From Streptomyces xylophagus (GTDB lineage Bacteria; Actinomycetota; Actinomycetes; Streptomycetales; Streptomycetaceae), in NCBI RefSeq assembly GCF_000716435.1, contig NZ_JNWO01000016.1:179907-243906 (forward strand): 64,000 nt of DNA. The letters run 5' to 3'. The position numbers were made by a program, and so were the translations under genes. Below, piece after piece: positions 52,032 to 60,110 of the stretch; the stretch's first letter is position 1; every line of letters begins with the position of its first letter. The notes under the pieces are model-generated. The model saw only the letters and a list, made by a program, of their open reading frames with translations, ran no database searches and was not told the DNA's origin.

Positions 52032-52343
52032 GACCGGCTCTCTTCTTCGTCTCGTGGGTCGTACGGATCAAGCCAGTTCGTGTGCGGCGGGCCCGGCTCG
52101 TTCATGTGCTGTTAATGCAGCGTGAGGTCAGTACACAGCGCCGTGCGCGGAGCGGGTCAGTCACGGAAACCATGAAGGAGTTGGCTGGCCAGGGCGGGCA
52201 TCTTGTAGATTCATATGAACGGAGGTCATCAGTAACCCCTCCGATTCCCTGTGGAAACGTGGGAAACAGCCCCGCACGGCCCCGCACCCACAGAACCTCT
52301 TGGTTCATCGTAGTTTTCTAGACAAAGAACGGCGGCGACGGCG
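52032..52343. promoter_or_regulatory. 312-bp divergent region between xanthine dehydrogenase and pucR
   Basis: It must hold both promoters. A perfect palindrome TTCATATGAA at 52210-52219 is the main candidate operator. Further AT-rich patches such as GTGGAAACGTGGGAAAC (about 52251-52267) lie toward pucR. The binding protein is not identified; PucR or a MarR/TetR regulator is possible. Confidence 0.5.
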
Positions 52344-54017
52344 ATGCGGCTGCGCGCACTTCTGGACACCGATGCGCTGGGGCTGCGGCTGCTCGGCGGC
52401 GAGGACGAGCTGGACCGCACGGTACGCGGGGTGATGACCACCGACCTGCGGGACCCCAGCCGCTATCTCTCGGGCGGCGAGCTGGTCCTGACCGGTCTGG
52501 CCTGGCGCCGCGACGCCTCCGACACCGAGCCGTTCGTACGACTCCTGGTGTCCGCCGGAGTGGCCGCGCTGGCCGCCGGCGAGGCCGAGCTGGGGGACAT
52601 CCCGGACGACCTGATAGCCGTCTGCGCCAAGCACCGGCTGCCGCTGTTCGCGGTGAACGAGTCGGTGGCGTTCGCGACGATCACCGAGCACGTCGTACGG
52701 CAGGTGTCCGGCGAGCGGGCCGGTGACCTCGCGGCCGTGGTGGACCGGCATCGCCGGATGATGACCTCGGGGCCTGCGGGGGGCGGCCCGGACGTGGTCC
52801 TGGATCTCCTCGGCTCCGACCTGGACCTGCGGGCGTGGGTGCTGTCGCCGACCGGGCGGCTCATCGCGGGCTCGAAGGTGTCGGGGCCCGCGCTGCCCGC
52901 CGACGTGTGCGCGAAGCTGGCCGCCGAGCAGCTGGCCGCCGCCCGCACGGGCCGCCGGGGACCGCACCGGCTGGCGCTGGGCGGCTCGACGTACTCGCTC
53001 TTCCCGGTCCGCGGCGGCGGGCGTCCCACACAAGGGGCGCGGGACGTGCGCGAGACGGTGCTGTCGGACTGGCTGCTCGCGGTCGAGGCGGACGCCGGGG
53101 ACTGGCCGGACGAGCGGCTGGACCTGCTCCAGGGCGTCACGCAGCTGATCGCGGTCGAGCGGGATCGGCGGGACGCGGCGCGCACGGTCCGCAGACGGCT
53201 CGCACAGGAAGTCCTGGAGCTGGTCCAGACGGGTGCCGCGCCGGCCGAGATCGCCGCGCGCCTGCGGGTCGCCGCTCCCGTGCTGCTGCCCGGGCTGGGG
53301 GCGGCCCCGCACTGGCAGGTGGTCGTGGCCCGGGTCGAGTGGGAGGGCGCGGACATCGAGGCGGGTCCGGTCGCCCAGGCGCTCCTGGAGGAGATCCTCG
53401 TCGACCCCCTGACGACGGGCCCCGAGCCCTCCGACCGGATCGCCGTGGCCCACTCGGGTGACGAGGCGATCGCGCTCGTACCGCTGCCGGCCGTTTCGGC
53501 GGAGCACGACGGTTCCGAGTCCGGCATCCACGCGGACGTGCTCCTGGAGGCCGTACGGGATCCGCTGTCGGCCGGGCTCGACGACGACGGGCGGGTCACG
53601 CTCGGGGTGAGCGCGGCGGTGCACTCGGCGGAGGGGCTGCGCGGGGCGCTGGAGGAGGCGCGGCACGCGCGGCGGGTGGCGGCGGCGCGTCCGGGGCGCG
53701 TGTGCGCCGCCGGGCACCAGGAACTGGCCTCGCACGTCCTCCTCCTCCCCTTCGTGCCGGACGACGTGCGGCGGGCGTTCACCGCGCGCCTGCTCGACCC
53801 GCTGCGCGACTACGACCGCAGGCACCGCGCGGAGCTGATCCCGACGCTGGAGGCGTTCCTGGAGTGCGACGGCTCGTGGACGCGCTGTGCGACCCGGCTG
53901 CACCTGCACGTCAACACGCTGCGCTACCGGGTCGGCAGGATCGAGCAGTTGACGAGTCGGGACCTCTCGCGCCTCGAGGACAAGCTGGATTTCTTCCTGG
54001 CACTGCGGATGAGCTGA
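52344..54017 (+). CDS. pucR: PucR-family purine catabolism regulator
   Basis: A 557-residue activator. N-terminal PucR domain at about 1-120 (VRGVMTTDLRDPSRYLSGGELVLTGLAWRRD), a middle GGDEF-like CdaR domain, and a C-terminal helix-turn-helix near 505-550 (TCATRLHLHVNTLRYRVGRIEQLTSRDLSRLEDKLDFFLALRM). The family responds to purine intermediates and controls catabolic genes. It lies divergent from the xanthine dehydrogenase operon, a natural target. ATG at 52344 has no strong ribosome site; TTTCTAGACAAAG lies before it. Confidence 0.92.
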   Translation: MRLRALLDTDALGLRLLGGEDELDRTVRGVMTTDLRDPSRYLSGGELVLTGLAWRRDASDTEPFVRLLVSAGVAALAAGEAELGDIPDDLIAVCAKHRLPLFAVNESVAFATITEHVVRQVSGERAGDLAAVVDRHRRMMTSGPAGGGPDVVLDLLGSDLDLRAWVLSPTGRLIAGSKVSGPALPADVCAKLAAEQLAAARTGRRGPHRLALGGSTYSLFPVRGGGRPTQGARDVRETVLSDWLLAVEADAGDWPDERLDLLQGVTQLIAVERDRRDAARTVRRRLAQEVLELVQTGAAPAEIAARLRVAAPVLLPGLGAAPHWQVVVARVEWEGADIEAGPVAQALLEEILVDPLTTGPEPSDRIAVAHSGDEAIALVPLPAVSAEHDGSESGIHADVLLEAVRDPLSAGLDDDGRVTLGVSAAVHSAEGLRGALEEARHARRVAAARPGRVCAAGHQELASHVLLLPFVPDDVRRAFTARLLDPLRDYDRRHRAELIPTLEAFLECDGSWTRCATRLHLHVNTLRYRVGRIEQLTSRDLSRLEDKLDFFLALRMS

Positions 54018-54131
54018 CCCGAAGATCCCACGACTTTGTGAATTCTTTCACCCACCCTCTTGGCCGGGCCGTGCGATCCGTGCTGAGATGCCAGCACTCA
54101 ACAGCTCAATGGTGTGCTCGGGGAGGGCAAC

Positions 54132-54914
54132 GTGGCGCATTCCGCCATGTCTGGACACGGAACGACCGAAGGTGACGATCCCCTCCAGACCGCGGTGTGG
54201 CGGCTGCGCTCGCGGGCCTGCTGGGCCGACGCGGCGGCGCTGCTACGGCCCGACACCGCGGCGCCGGCCCTTCAGCGGACCTCGCTGCTCGTGGAGCGGT
54301 GTCTCTACACCGAGCAGGGCTGGGAGGAGGCCGAGGACGCGCTGCGTACGGCGGAGGCGCTGGCCCACAGCGACGACGAGCGGGGCGCAGCGGCCTGCGA
54401 GCGCGGCCAACTCGCCTACGCCGCGACGCTGCACGGGGTCCGCGACCGGGCCGACGAGGCACGGGCCGCGCTCGGGCGGGCGGCGGCGCTGATCCCGCCG
54501 GGCGGTGCGGGGCGGGCGCTGCTGGACTTTCGGCGGGGCCTGCTCGCGGAGAACCTGGCGCGTTCGCCACAGGCCGCGCGGGCCGCGTACCGGCGCGCAC
54601 ACGCCGGGGCCGCCGATCACGCCGACCCGCTGCTGCTGTCGTTCACCTGGCGCCATCTGGCCGGACTCGCCCTGCGGGACGGGGAGTTGGCGGAGGCCCG
54701 GCACGGCTTCGCCGAATCGCTGCGGATCCGGGAGGAGTTGGGCTACCTCGTCGGTACGGCCCCGGCCCTCGCGTCGCTCGCGGACGCCGAGGTCGAGCCG
54801 GAGGCGTCCCGGTTGCGCGAGGAGGCGCGCCGGCTGTTCCGGCTGCTCGGCGGTGTACCGACCTGGTTGGCACGGCAGTTGGCGGTGCCGGCGCCCGGGG
54901 CGGCCACGGCGTAG
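54132..54914 (+). CDS. Tetratricopeptide-like helical protein
   Basis: A 260-residue, Ala- and Leu-rich helical protein with repeated helix pairs (DPLQTAVWRLRSRACWADAAALL, then EEAEDALRTAEALAHSDDERGAAACERGQLAYAATL, and ARHGFAESLRIREELGYL). It looks like TPR-type repeats and has no enzyme motifs or signal peptide. GTG at 54132 is chosen because GGGAGGG lies close before it; a GTG/TTG-type start six codons upstream is possible. It probably binds other proteins. Similar stand-alone TPR proteins follow regulators in Streptomyces. Confidence 0.65.
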   Translation: MAHSAMSGHGTTEGDDPLQTAVWRLRSRACWADAAALLRPDTAAPALQRTSLLVERCLYTEQGWEEAEDALRTAEALAHSDDERGAAACERGQLAYAATLHGVRDRADEARAALGRAAALIPPGGAGRALLDFRRGLLAENLARSPQAARAAYRRAHAGAADHADPLLLSFTWRHLAGLALRDGELAEARHGFAESLRIREELGYLVGTAPALASLADAEVEPEASRLREEARRLFRLLGGVPTWLARQLAVPAPGAATA

Positions 54915-54915
54915 G

Positions 54916-55173
54916 TCAGGAGCCGCTGGTCCGGTTCTGCACGACGTTCACGATGTGGTGGACGAACTGCAGGACGGACGCCCGGAGTTCGGGGTCGCGG
55001 GCGACCAACACCACGACGGCGACGAGCAGAAGGAAGCTCAACAGGCCGCCGCCGGAACGGGAGTGGCCGCGCCGGGCTCCTGCCTGTGCGGCCCGCATCC
55101 CGTCCTCTGCCGCCCGGCGTGCGGACTGTTCGGCGCCTCGCTGTGCGGCCTGCTGGCCCGGATTCGGAAACAT
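54916..55173 (-). CDS. Small single-pass membrane protein
   Basis: An 85-residue protein with an Ala/Gln/Arg-rich N-terminal helical segment (NPGQQAAQRGAEQSARRAAEDGMRAAQAG), then one helix (LLSFLLLVAVVVLVA) and a short C-terminal tail. ATG at 55173 has GGAG eight bases before it; an ATG nine codons earlier lacks one. Function unknown. It converges with the TPR-like gene, nearly stop to stop. Confidence 0.6.
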   Translation of the reverse strand: MFPNPGQQAAQRGAEQSARRAAEDGMRAAQAGARRGHSRSGGGLLSFLLLVAVVVLVARDPELRASVLQFVHHIVNVVQNRTSGS

Positions 55174-55301
55174 CGGCGCTCTCCCCCATGGAACGGTCAT
55201 CCCTTTCCGTGGGGCACGTCACCGCCGACCGGGCGGGTTCCCGGTGCGGGCCACGGTCGCCGGACCCGGACCCGCTCGTGACCGGAGTCACATATTCGGA
55301 T

Positions 55302-56108
55302 TCACGCGGCTCCCGCGAAGTGCTCCCGCACCAGTGACTGCACCACGTCCCACTCCCCCGCGACCAACGCCTCCAGGAGCGCGAGGTGTTCGGACGCGTC
55401 CGCCAGGAGGTCGGCCCGCCCGCGCGTGACCGGGCCGCCGACCAGCGGCCACTGGGCACGGCGGTGCAGGTCCTCGGCGATCTGGACGAGCTGCTCGTTC
55501 CCGGAGAGGGAGAGGAGGGCGCAGTGGAAGGCCCGGTCGGACTCGGCGTACGTCGCCCGGCACCCGGAGGACGCGGCGCGGACGGTCCCCTCGGCGAGCG
55601 GGCGCAGACCCGCCCAGCGCGCGGCGGGCACCGTACGGGCGAGCCGGAGCATCACGGGGACCTCGATCAGGGCGCGGATCTCCGCCAGCTCGGCGAGTTC
55701 CCGGGCGCCGCGCTCGATCACGCGGAAACCCCGGTTCGGTACGACCTCGACGGCGCCCTCGGCGGCGAGCTGCTGCATGGCCTCGCGGACGGGGGTGGCG
55801 GAGACGCCGAACCGGTCGCCGAGCGCGGGCGCGGAGTAGACCTCGCCGGGGGTCAGTTCGCCGCCGACGAGCGCGGTGCGCAGGGCGTCCAGGATCTGCC
55901 CGCGCACGGAGGAACGCTGGACGACCGTGCGGGGGCGCGGGATCGGCGTCTCGCTGTGCGTGTGCTCACCGCGCACCGCACCGGCGCCGTCACCGAGATC
56001 CCGGTTCCGGTCCACATCGGCGGCGCGCTGCTGCGGCGGCACCCGGGAACCTCGGGCAGGCGCATCCGGAATTCCGGTCCCGGTGGAGCTCTGCGTGCCC
56101 TGCTTCAC
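55302..56108 (-). CDS. GntR-family regulator (FadR-type effector domain)
   Basis: A 268-residue transcription factor. After a disordered N-terminus of about 55 residues comes the winged helix (SVRGQILDALRTALVGGELTPGEVYSAPALGDRFGVSATPVREAMQQLAAEGAVEVVPNRGFRV) and a helical FCD ligand domain (ELAEIRALIEVPVMLRLA...RAFHCALLSLSGNEQLVQIAEDLHRR, final His region). Start GTG at 56108 follows GGAGGAGGAC closely; an ATG 12 codons earlier lacks this. Divergent from the FhuF-like gene. The ligand, usually an organic acid or similar, is unknown. Confidence 0.9.
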   Translation of the reverse strand: MKQGTQSSTGTGIPDAPARGSRVPPQQRAADVDRNRDLGDGAGAVRGEHTHSETPIPRPRTVVQRSSVRGQILDALRTALVGGELTPGEVYSAPALGDRFGVSATPVREAMQQLAAEGAVEVVPNRGFRVIERGARELAELAEIRALIEVPVMLRLARTVPAARWAGLRPLAEGTVRAASSGCRATYAESDRAFHCALLSLSGNEQLVQIAEDLHRRAQWPLVGGPVTRGRADLLADASEHLALLEALVAGEWDVVQSLVREHFAGAA

Positions 56109-56218
56109 GGGTCCTCCTCCGGACGTGTCGGTACTTGGGGTCATTACGGCGTCTTGTTACTCGTCCGTCAAGCACCTTAGGCGCAGATCGGACTAGTTCA
56201 AATCCCATACCTGTTGGG

Positions 56219-56237
56219 TAAGGTAAGCCTTACCTCT
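56219..56237. promoter_or_regulatory. DmdR/IdeR (DtxR-type) iron box
   Basis: TAAGGTAAGCCTTACCTCT at 56219-56237 contains a perfect AGGTAAG-C-CTTACCT palindrome and fits the 19-bp DtxR/DmdR consensus. It lies 28 bases before the FhuF-like start, so iron-loaded DmdR should repress that gene. Confidence 0.88.
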
Positions 56238-56265
56238 AAACCAACGGCGAATCGGTGGTCCCGGC

Positions 56266-57114
56266 ATGCCCCTGCCCTCTTCGGCCGTAGCGGACGCGTA
56301 CGCCCGCCTCACCGAGGTCATCCCCGGGCTCACGATCACCGAACTGACCCCCGGACAACCCGCCCCCACCGGCGGCGGCTGGGCCTCCGCCGCCGCACTC
56401 GCGGAGGGCGGCGCGGGCCTGGAGGCATTCCTGGCCTGGGACGACGCCCAGGTCCTGCGCGACCACGGCCGTGCGGGCCGCCCGGACGTGATAGCCACCT
56501 TCGGCCTGCACCGCTACGCCTGGCCGGTCGTCCTCCTGTTCACCGTCCCGTGGTTCCTCCACCGCCGCGTCCCCCGCCTCCCCGTCACCCACGTCTCCTA
56601 CGACCGCACAGCCGCCGGTCTCGACATGGGCCACCTGGTCGTCCGTGCCGACTCCTTCGCCTGTCTGCCCGGCGACCCGGCGGCGGCGCTGCCCGGCGCG
56701 CGGGTGGTCGCGGACGAGGAGGCGCTGCGGGCGGAGGTGCGGGCCGCGGTCGCCGAGCACATGGAGCCGGTGCTGGCCGGGTTCGGGCCGCGGATGCGAC
56801 GGCGGGGCCGGGCCCTGTGGGGCATGGCGACCGACGAGATCGTGGAGGGGATCTGGTACGTCGCCGATCTCTTCGGCGAACAGCCGCGGGCGGTACGGGA
56901 GTTGGAGCGGCTGCTGCCGGGCGCGACCAAGCCGTACGTCGGATCGGCCGCGTTCCGCGAGGTGACCGGCCCGAACGGGGAGTCGCTGTCCACCCGGGAC
57001 CGGGCGAGCTGCTGCATGTACTACACGCTGGACGCGGAGGACGCCTGCGCCACCTGTCCGCGCACCTGCGAGACGGAGCGGGTCACCAAGCTGCTGGCCG
57101 CCGCGGCGAGTTGA
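56266..57114 (+). CDS. FhuF-like [2Fe-2S] siderophore-iron reductase
   Basis: A 282-residue protein with the C-terminal cysteine pattern CC...CATC (SCCMYYTLDAEDACATCPRTCETER) of FhuF-type ferric-siderophore reductases. An N-terminal region (ADAYARLTEVIPGLTITEL) leads to a helical middle part. FhuF relatives reduce Fe(III)-siderophore complexes in the cytosol to release iron. An iron box lies immediately upstream, supporting iron-starvation expression. The ATG at 56266 is preceded by a weak site. It is monocistronic and divergent from the GntR gene. Confidence 0.88.
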   Translation: MPLPSSAVADAYARLTEVIPGLTITELTPGQPAPTGGGWASAAALAEGGAGLEAFLAWDDAQVLRDHGRAGRPDVIATFGLHRYAWPVVLLFTVPWFLHRRVPRLPVTHVSYDRTAAGLDMGHLVVRADSFACLPGDPAAALPGARVVADEEALRAEVRAAVAEHMEPVLAGFGPRMRRRGRALWGMATDEIVEGIWYVADLFGEQPRAVRELERLLPGATKPYVGSAAFREVTGPNGESLSTRDRASCCMYYTLDAEDACATCPRTCETERVTKLLAAAAS

Positions 57115-57417
57115 GGGACCCTCAGTCGCACACTCCCCTCGGGGCCCGCTAGGATCAGCCGCGAACGAGACGTCCGTTCGGTTACAGGTGCTTCACAACT
57201 TCCTCACTTGTCGCAGGAACTTTCCGTGGAACCACCCGTACGGGTAGTCTTATTCGAACTCAACTCCCGCCCCTCAAGCGGCAGTTCGAGCAGAAAGCCG
57301 CCCTGGGCATCCCCTTGCACCTCCTTGGCGGCCTCTTGCCCCGAAAACGCCTGAGGGCCGTTGGGATTGGGCCACTATGGCGGGCGTTACGCCCTATCCC
57401 AATGCAAGGGACCCCAG
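57115..57417 (+). promoter_or_regulatory. 303-bp leader with alternative hairpins before the DUF2637 gene
   Basis: The proximal end holds TTGGGATTGGGC (57361-57372) pairing with GCCCTATCCCAA (57391-57402) with one mismatch, and a competing perfect hairpin GGGCG-TTA-CGCCC (57382-57394) that uses part of the same strand. The stem ends just before the AAGGGA ribosome site. The rest of the region shows no gene. Confidence 0.55.
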
Positions 57418-58452
57418 ATGAGACTGACCGACATATCGCTGAACTGGCTGCTTCCCGGCGCCGTACTGCTCCTGGGCATGCTGGCGGCGGTGGCGGTGCT
57501 CGCGCGGAGCAAGCGGTCCGGCGGGGAGCACGCGAAAGACGACTCGTGGGAGCGCACGGAGGAGCGCCGCAGGCGCAAGGAGGCCATATACGGCATCGCC
57601 TCCTACGTCCTTCTGTTCTGCTGTGCGGCGGTCGCCGCGGCACTCTCCTTCCACGGACTGGTCGGCTTCGGCCAGGAGAACCTCGGCCTCACCGACGGCT
57701 GGGAGTACCTCGTCCCGTTCGGCCTCGACGGCGCGGCCATGTTCTGCTCCGTCCTCGCCGTGCGTGAGGCCAGCCACGGTGACGCGGCCCTCGGCTCGCG
57801 CATACTCGTGTGGACGTTCGCGGCCGCGGCCGCCTGGTTCAACTGGGTGCACGCGCCCAGGGGTGTCGACCACGCGGGCGCTCCGCAGTTCTTCTCCGGC
57901 ATGTCGCTGTCGGCCGCGGTCCTCTTCGACCGCGCGCTGAAGCAGACCCGACGGGCCGCACTGCGCGAGCAGGGTCTGGTGCCGCGTCCGCTGCCGCAGA
58001 TCCGTATCGTCCGCTGGCTGCGGGCCCCCAGGGAGACCTACAGCGCCTGGTCGCTGATGCTCCTGGAGAACGTGCGCAGCCTGGACGAGGCGGTCGACGA
58101 GGTGCGCGAGGACAAGGCGAAGAAGGAGGAGACCCGACTGCGCCGGCGCGACCAGCAGCGGATCGAGCGGGCCCAGCTCAAGGCCATAAGCCGGGGCCAG
58201 CGCGGCCTCATCGGCCGCGGCCGGACGCCGGAACCGCAGGCCCTGGAGCGCGGCTCCTCGCAGCCCTCCGCGGAGCCTGCTCTATCGACGCCGGAACAGC
58301 TGCCGGTTCGCACGCGTCCCTCACTCCAGCCAGTCCGCGGGGCATCTGACCCGATAACCGTCGACCTCACCGCCGAGGACGACACCATGGCCCTGCCGCG
58401 ACTCGACTCCCTCGAGCGCAAGCTCAAGGACCTGGAGCAGCAGTTCGGCTGA
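57418..58452 (+). CDS. DUF2637 membrane protein
   Basis: A 344-residue protein of the DUF2637 family, common in Streptomyces plasmid- and chromosome-encoded proteins. An N-terminal helix near 8-28, a charged loop, then helices near 55-160 (IASYVLLFCCAAVAAALSFHGLVGFG, VPFGLDGAAMFCSVLAVREASHGDAA, ILVWTFAAAAAWFNWVHAP) and a long charged C-terminal tail (EDKAKKEETRLRRRDQQRIERAQLK and Pro-rich). The ATG at 57418 has AAGGGA seven bases before it; the frame opens 19 codons earlier without a site. Some relatives act in conjugation-like DNA spread; no such context is seen here. Confidence 0.85.
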   Translation: MRLTDISLNWLLPGAVLLLGMLAAVAVLARSKRSGGEHAKDDSWERTEERRRRKEAIYGIASYVLLFCCAAVAAALSFHGLVGFGQENLGLTDGWEYLVPFGLDGAAMFCSVLAVREASHGDAALGSRILVWTFAAAAAWFNWVHAPRGVDHAGAPQFFSGMSLSAAVLFDRALKQTRRAALREQGLVPRPLPQIRIVRWLRAPRETYSAWSLMLLENVRSLDEAVDEVREDKAKKEETRLRRRDQQRIERAQLKAISRGQRGLIGRGRTPEPQALERGSSQPSAEPALSTPEQLPVRTRPSLQPVRGASDPITVDLTAEDDTMALPRLDSLERKLKDLEQQFG

Positions 58453-58530
58453 GCTGAGCACTGACATCCGGGACCGGGCGACAACGGGACGGGGGCGGCT
58501 TCCAACTGGACGCCGCCCCCGTCCCGTTGC

Positions 58531-59013
58531 TCATGCCGCCTCGGAATCCAGCTCGAACCAGACGGACTTGCCCACGCCGTGGGCCGACACTCCCCAGGCG
58601 TCCGCGAGGGACTGCACCAGGATCAGGCCCCGCCCGTGCGTACCGTCGTCGGCGTTCGGTACGCGCAGTCTTGGCCTGCGGGCCACGAAGTCCCGTACCT
58701 CCACGCGCAGTCCACGGGGTCCGACGGTCGCCGTCAGTACGGCGTCGTGGTCGGTGTGGATCAGCGCGTTGGTGACGAGCTCACTCGTGAGCAGCTCCGC
58801 TATCTCCGATCGTCCCGGCCTCCCCCAGTGCCGTAACAGTTCACGCAACGCCCTCCGGGCTTCGGGCACCGCCCGCAGGTCCGCGCGTCCGAGTCTGCGC
58901 CTCAGTTGAGGCGGCTGCGCCGGTTCCGTGGCGCTGTCGGCCTTGTCCTCCACCGCTTTCGCCGAGGAGGCCCCGATCGCCATGGGACCGCCCCCTCGTG
59001 CTTGCCTCTTCAT
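58531..59013 (-). CDS. Anti-sigma/regulatory ATP-binding protein (HATPase_c)
   Basis: A 160-residue SpoIIAB/RsbW-like GHKL ATPase. The domain starts at about 45 (LRAVPEARRALRELLRHWGRPGRSEIAELLTSELVTNALIHT) with the N-box Asn, then VEVRDFVARRPRLR and GRGLILVQSLADAWGV, the G1/G2 boxes. Streptomyces encode many such proteins, which phosphorylate or bind anti-sigma antagonists. ATG at 59013 is chosen; a second at 58983 is possible. The partner is not adjacent. Confidence 0.85.
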   Translation of the reverse strand: MKRQARGGGPMAIGASSAKAVEDKADSATEPAQPPQLRRRLGRADLRAVPEARRALRELLRHWGRPGRSEIAELLTSELVTNALIHTDHDAVLTATVGPRGLRVEVRDFVARRPRLRVPNADDGTHGRGLILVQSLADAWGVSAHGVGKSVWFELDSEAA

Positions 59014-59458
59014 GACCCCCGCCTGCACGCCGGTTTCCGGTTCCCTCCTGCTCGAACACGTTCACGGGGATCCATGCCCTCGTCGGGAACAGGGCAGTCA
59101 TGTCGAAGTGACAACGACCGGGTGTTCGGCCACAGTTGCGCCGAGTCCCGCGGGGCGGAGGATTCGGGGGCGATGCCGTCCGTACGGTCGAACGGCCACC
59201 GTACGGAGGATGCGACCCGGGTGGGGCGGTCGGGGCGTTCCCCTCCGGGCTGCCGCGGCTCCCGGCACCGGGACCAGACACCCCGTGACGTCCTGACCAC
59301 CGACGATCGAACCGACTGCCGATGCGCGGCTGCCGATCCGGCCGTAGTCCGCGAAGGCGTGGGACGGTTGGTCCCCCCGGACCTCCCCCGAGGCCCAGCC
59401 TCCGCGAAACTGGCCGGAATCAGCCGTTCAGAAACCGCGAACGGCTCCTCTACGGGGC
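59014..59458. other. 445-bp intergenic region with a terminator-like hairpin
   Basis: Between the GHKL gene start and the secreted-protein stop. It holds no convincing gene. A perfect 8-bp stem AGCCGTTC/GAACGGCT (59422-59429, 59439-59446) lies just past the secreted-protein stop and is its likely terminator. The paired words CCGTACGG near 59180-59215 are a weaker dyad. Confidence 0.5.
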
Positions 59459-59929
59459 CTACTTGCCGCCGATCCCCTTCGTGCCGATGTGGAAGATCTT
59501 GTGGGTCGTGCGGGTCATGTCGACGATCAGCTTGGTGGTGACACCGCCGCCCCAGGTGAGGGTGACGGTGGCCTCGGTGTGGTCGGCGGTGCCGTTGTCG
59601 GTGACCTTCCAGCGCATGGGGGTGTTCTGCGCCTGGAGGACGCCGTCCGCGTGGTTCTTGTTCTCCCAGGCCCTCAGCTTCTTCAGGTAGGCGGGGGTGA
59701 GGTAGTACTTGCGCAGCTCCGTGGCCAGCTTGCCGCCGCCGCTGTCGAGGTCGCTCTCGGCGTCGACGTAGGCGCCGTAGAAGTCGGCGATGCGGGTGAT
59801 GTTGTCGTCCGGCGAGCCGCTCACGCTGCGCGGGGCGCCGGCGGAGGCCTGTGCCGCCACGCCCAGCCCGAGGGCGAGGGCGAGGCCGGCGGCGAGGGCG
59901 GTGCGGCGCGTGGCCTTCTTGCTGTTCAC
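59459..59929 (-). CDS. Small secreted protein
   Basis: A 156-residue exported protein with a classical Sec signal: KKATRRTALAAGLALALGLGVAAQASA, cleavage after ASA. The mature part (DDNITRIADFYGAYVDAESD...YYLTPAYLKKLRAWENKNHADGVLQAQNTPMRWKVTDNGTADHTEATVTLTWGGG) resembles the lumenal fold of NTF2/SnoaL- or ketosteroid-isomerase-like secreted proteins; that is a guess from the helix-strand pattern. GTG at 59929 starts the signal peptide; the longer frame lacks one. Function unknown. Confidence 0.75.
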   Translation of the reverse strand: MNSKKATRRTALAAGLALALGLGVAAQASAGAPRSVSGSPDDNITRIADFYGAYVDAESDLDSGGGKLATELRKYYLTPAYLKKLRAWENKNHADGVLQAQNTPMRWKVTDNGTADHTEATVTLTWGGGVTTKLIVDMTRTTHKIFHIGTKGIGGK

Positions 59930-60110
59930 GTGTGGTCCCCGTTTCGGATCGGTGCCGTGCTGTGGTCGTACCGAGCTTCGGCGCCAGGCGGCGGCGACCG
60001 CAACGACCGACACCGACCCCGCAACGGTGGAACCGTCCCACCCCCGCTGACCTCCTCATATGTGGAGTGCCTGGGATGCCGTCCCGGGACGCGACACGCA
60101 CGGGGGCACG

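Noticed and set aside
54038..54051. GTGAATTCTTTCAC inverted repeat after pucR
   Set aside because: Only a 5-bp dyad with a 4-base loop; too weak to call a terminator or operator.
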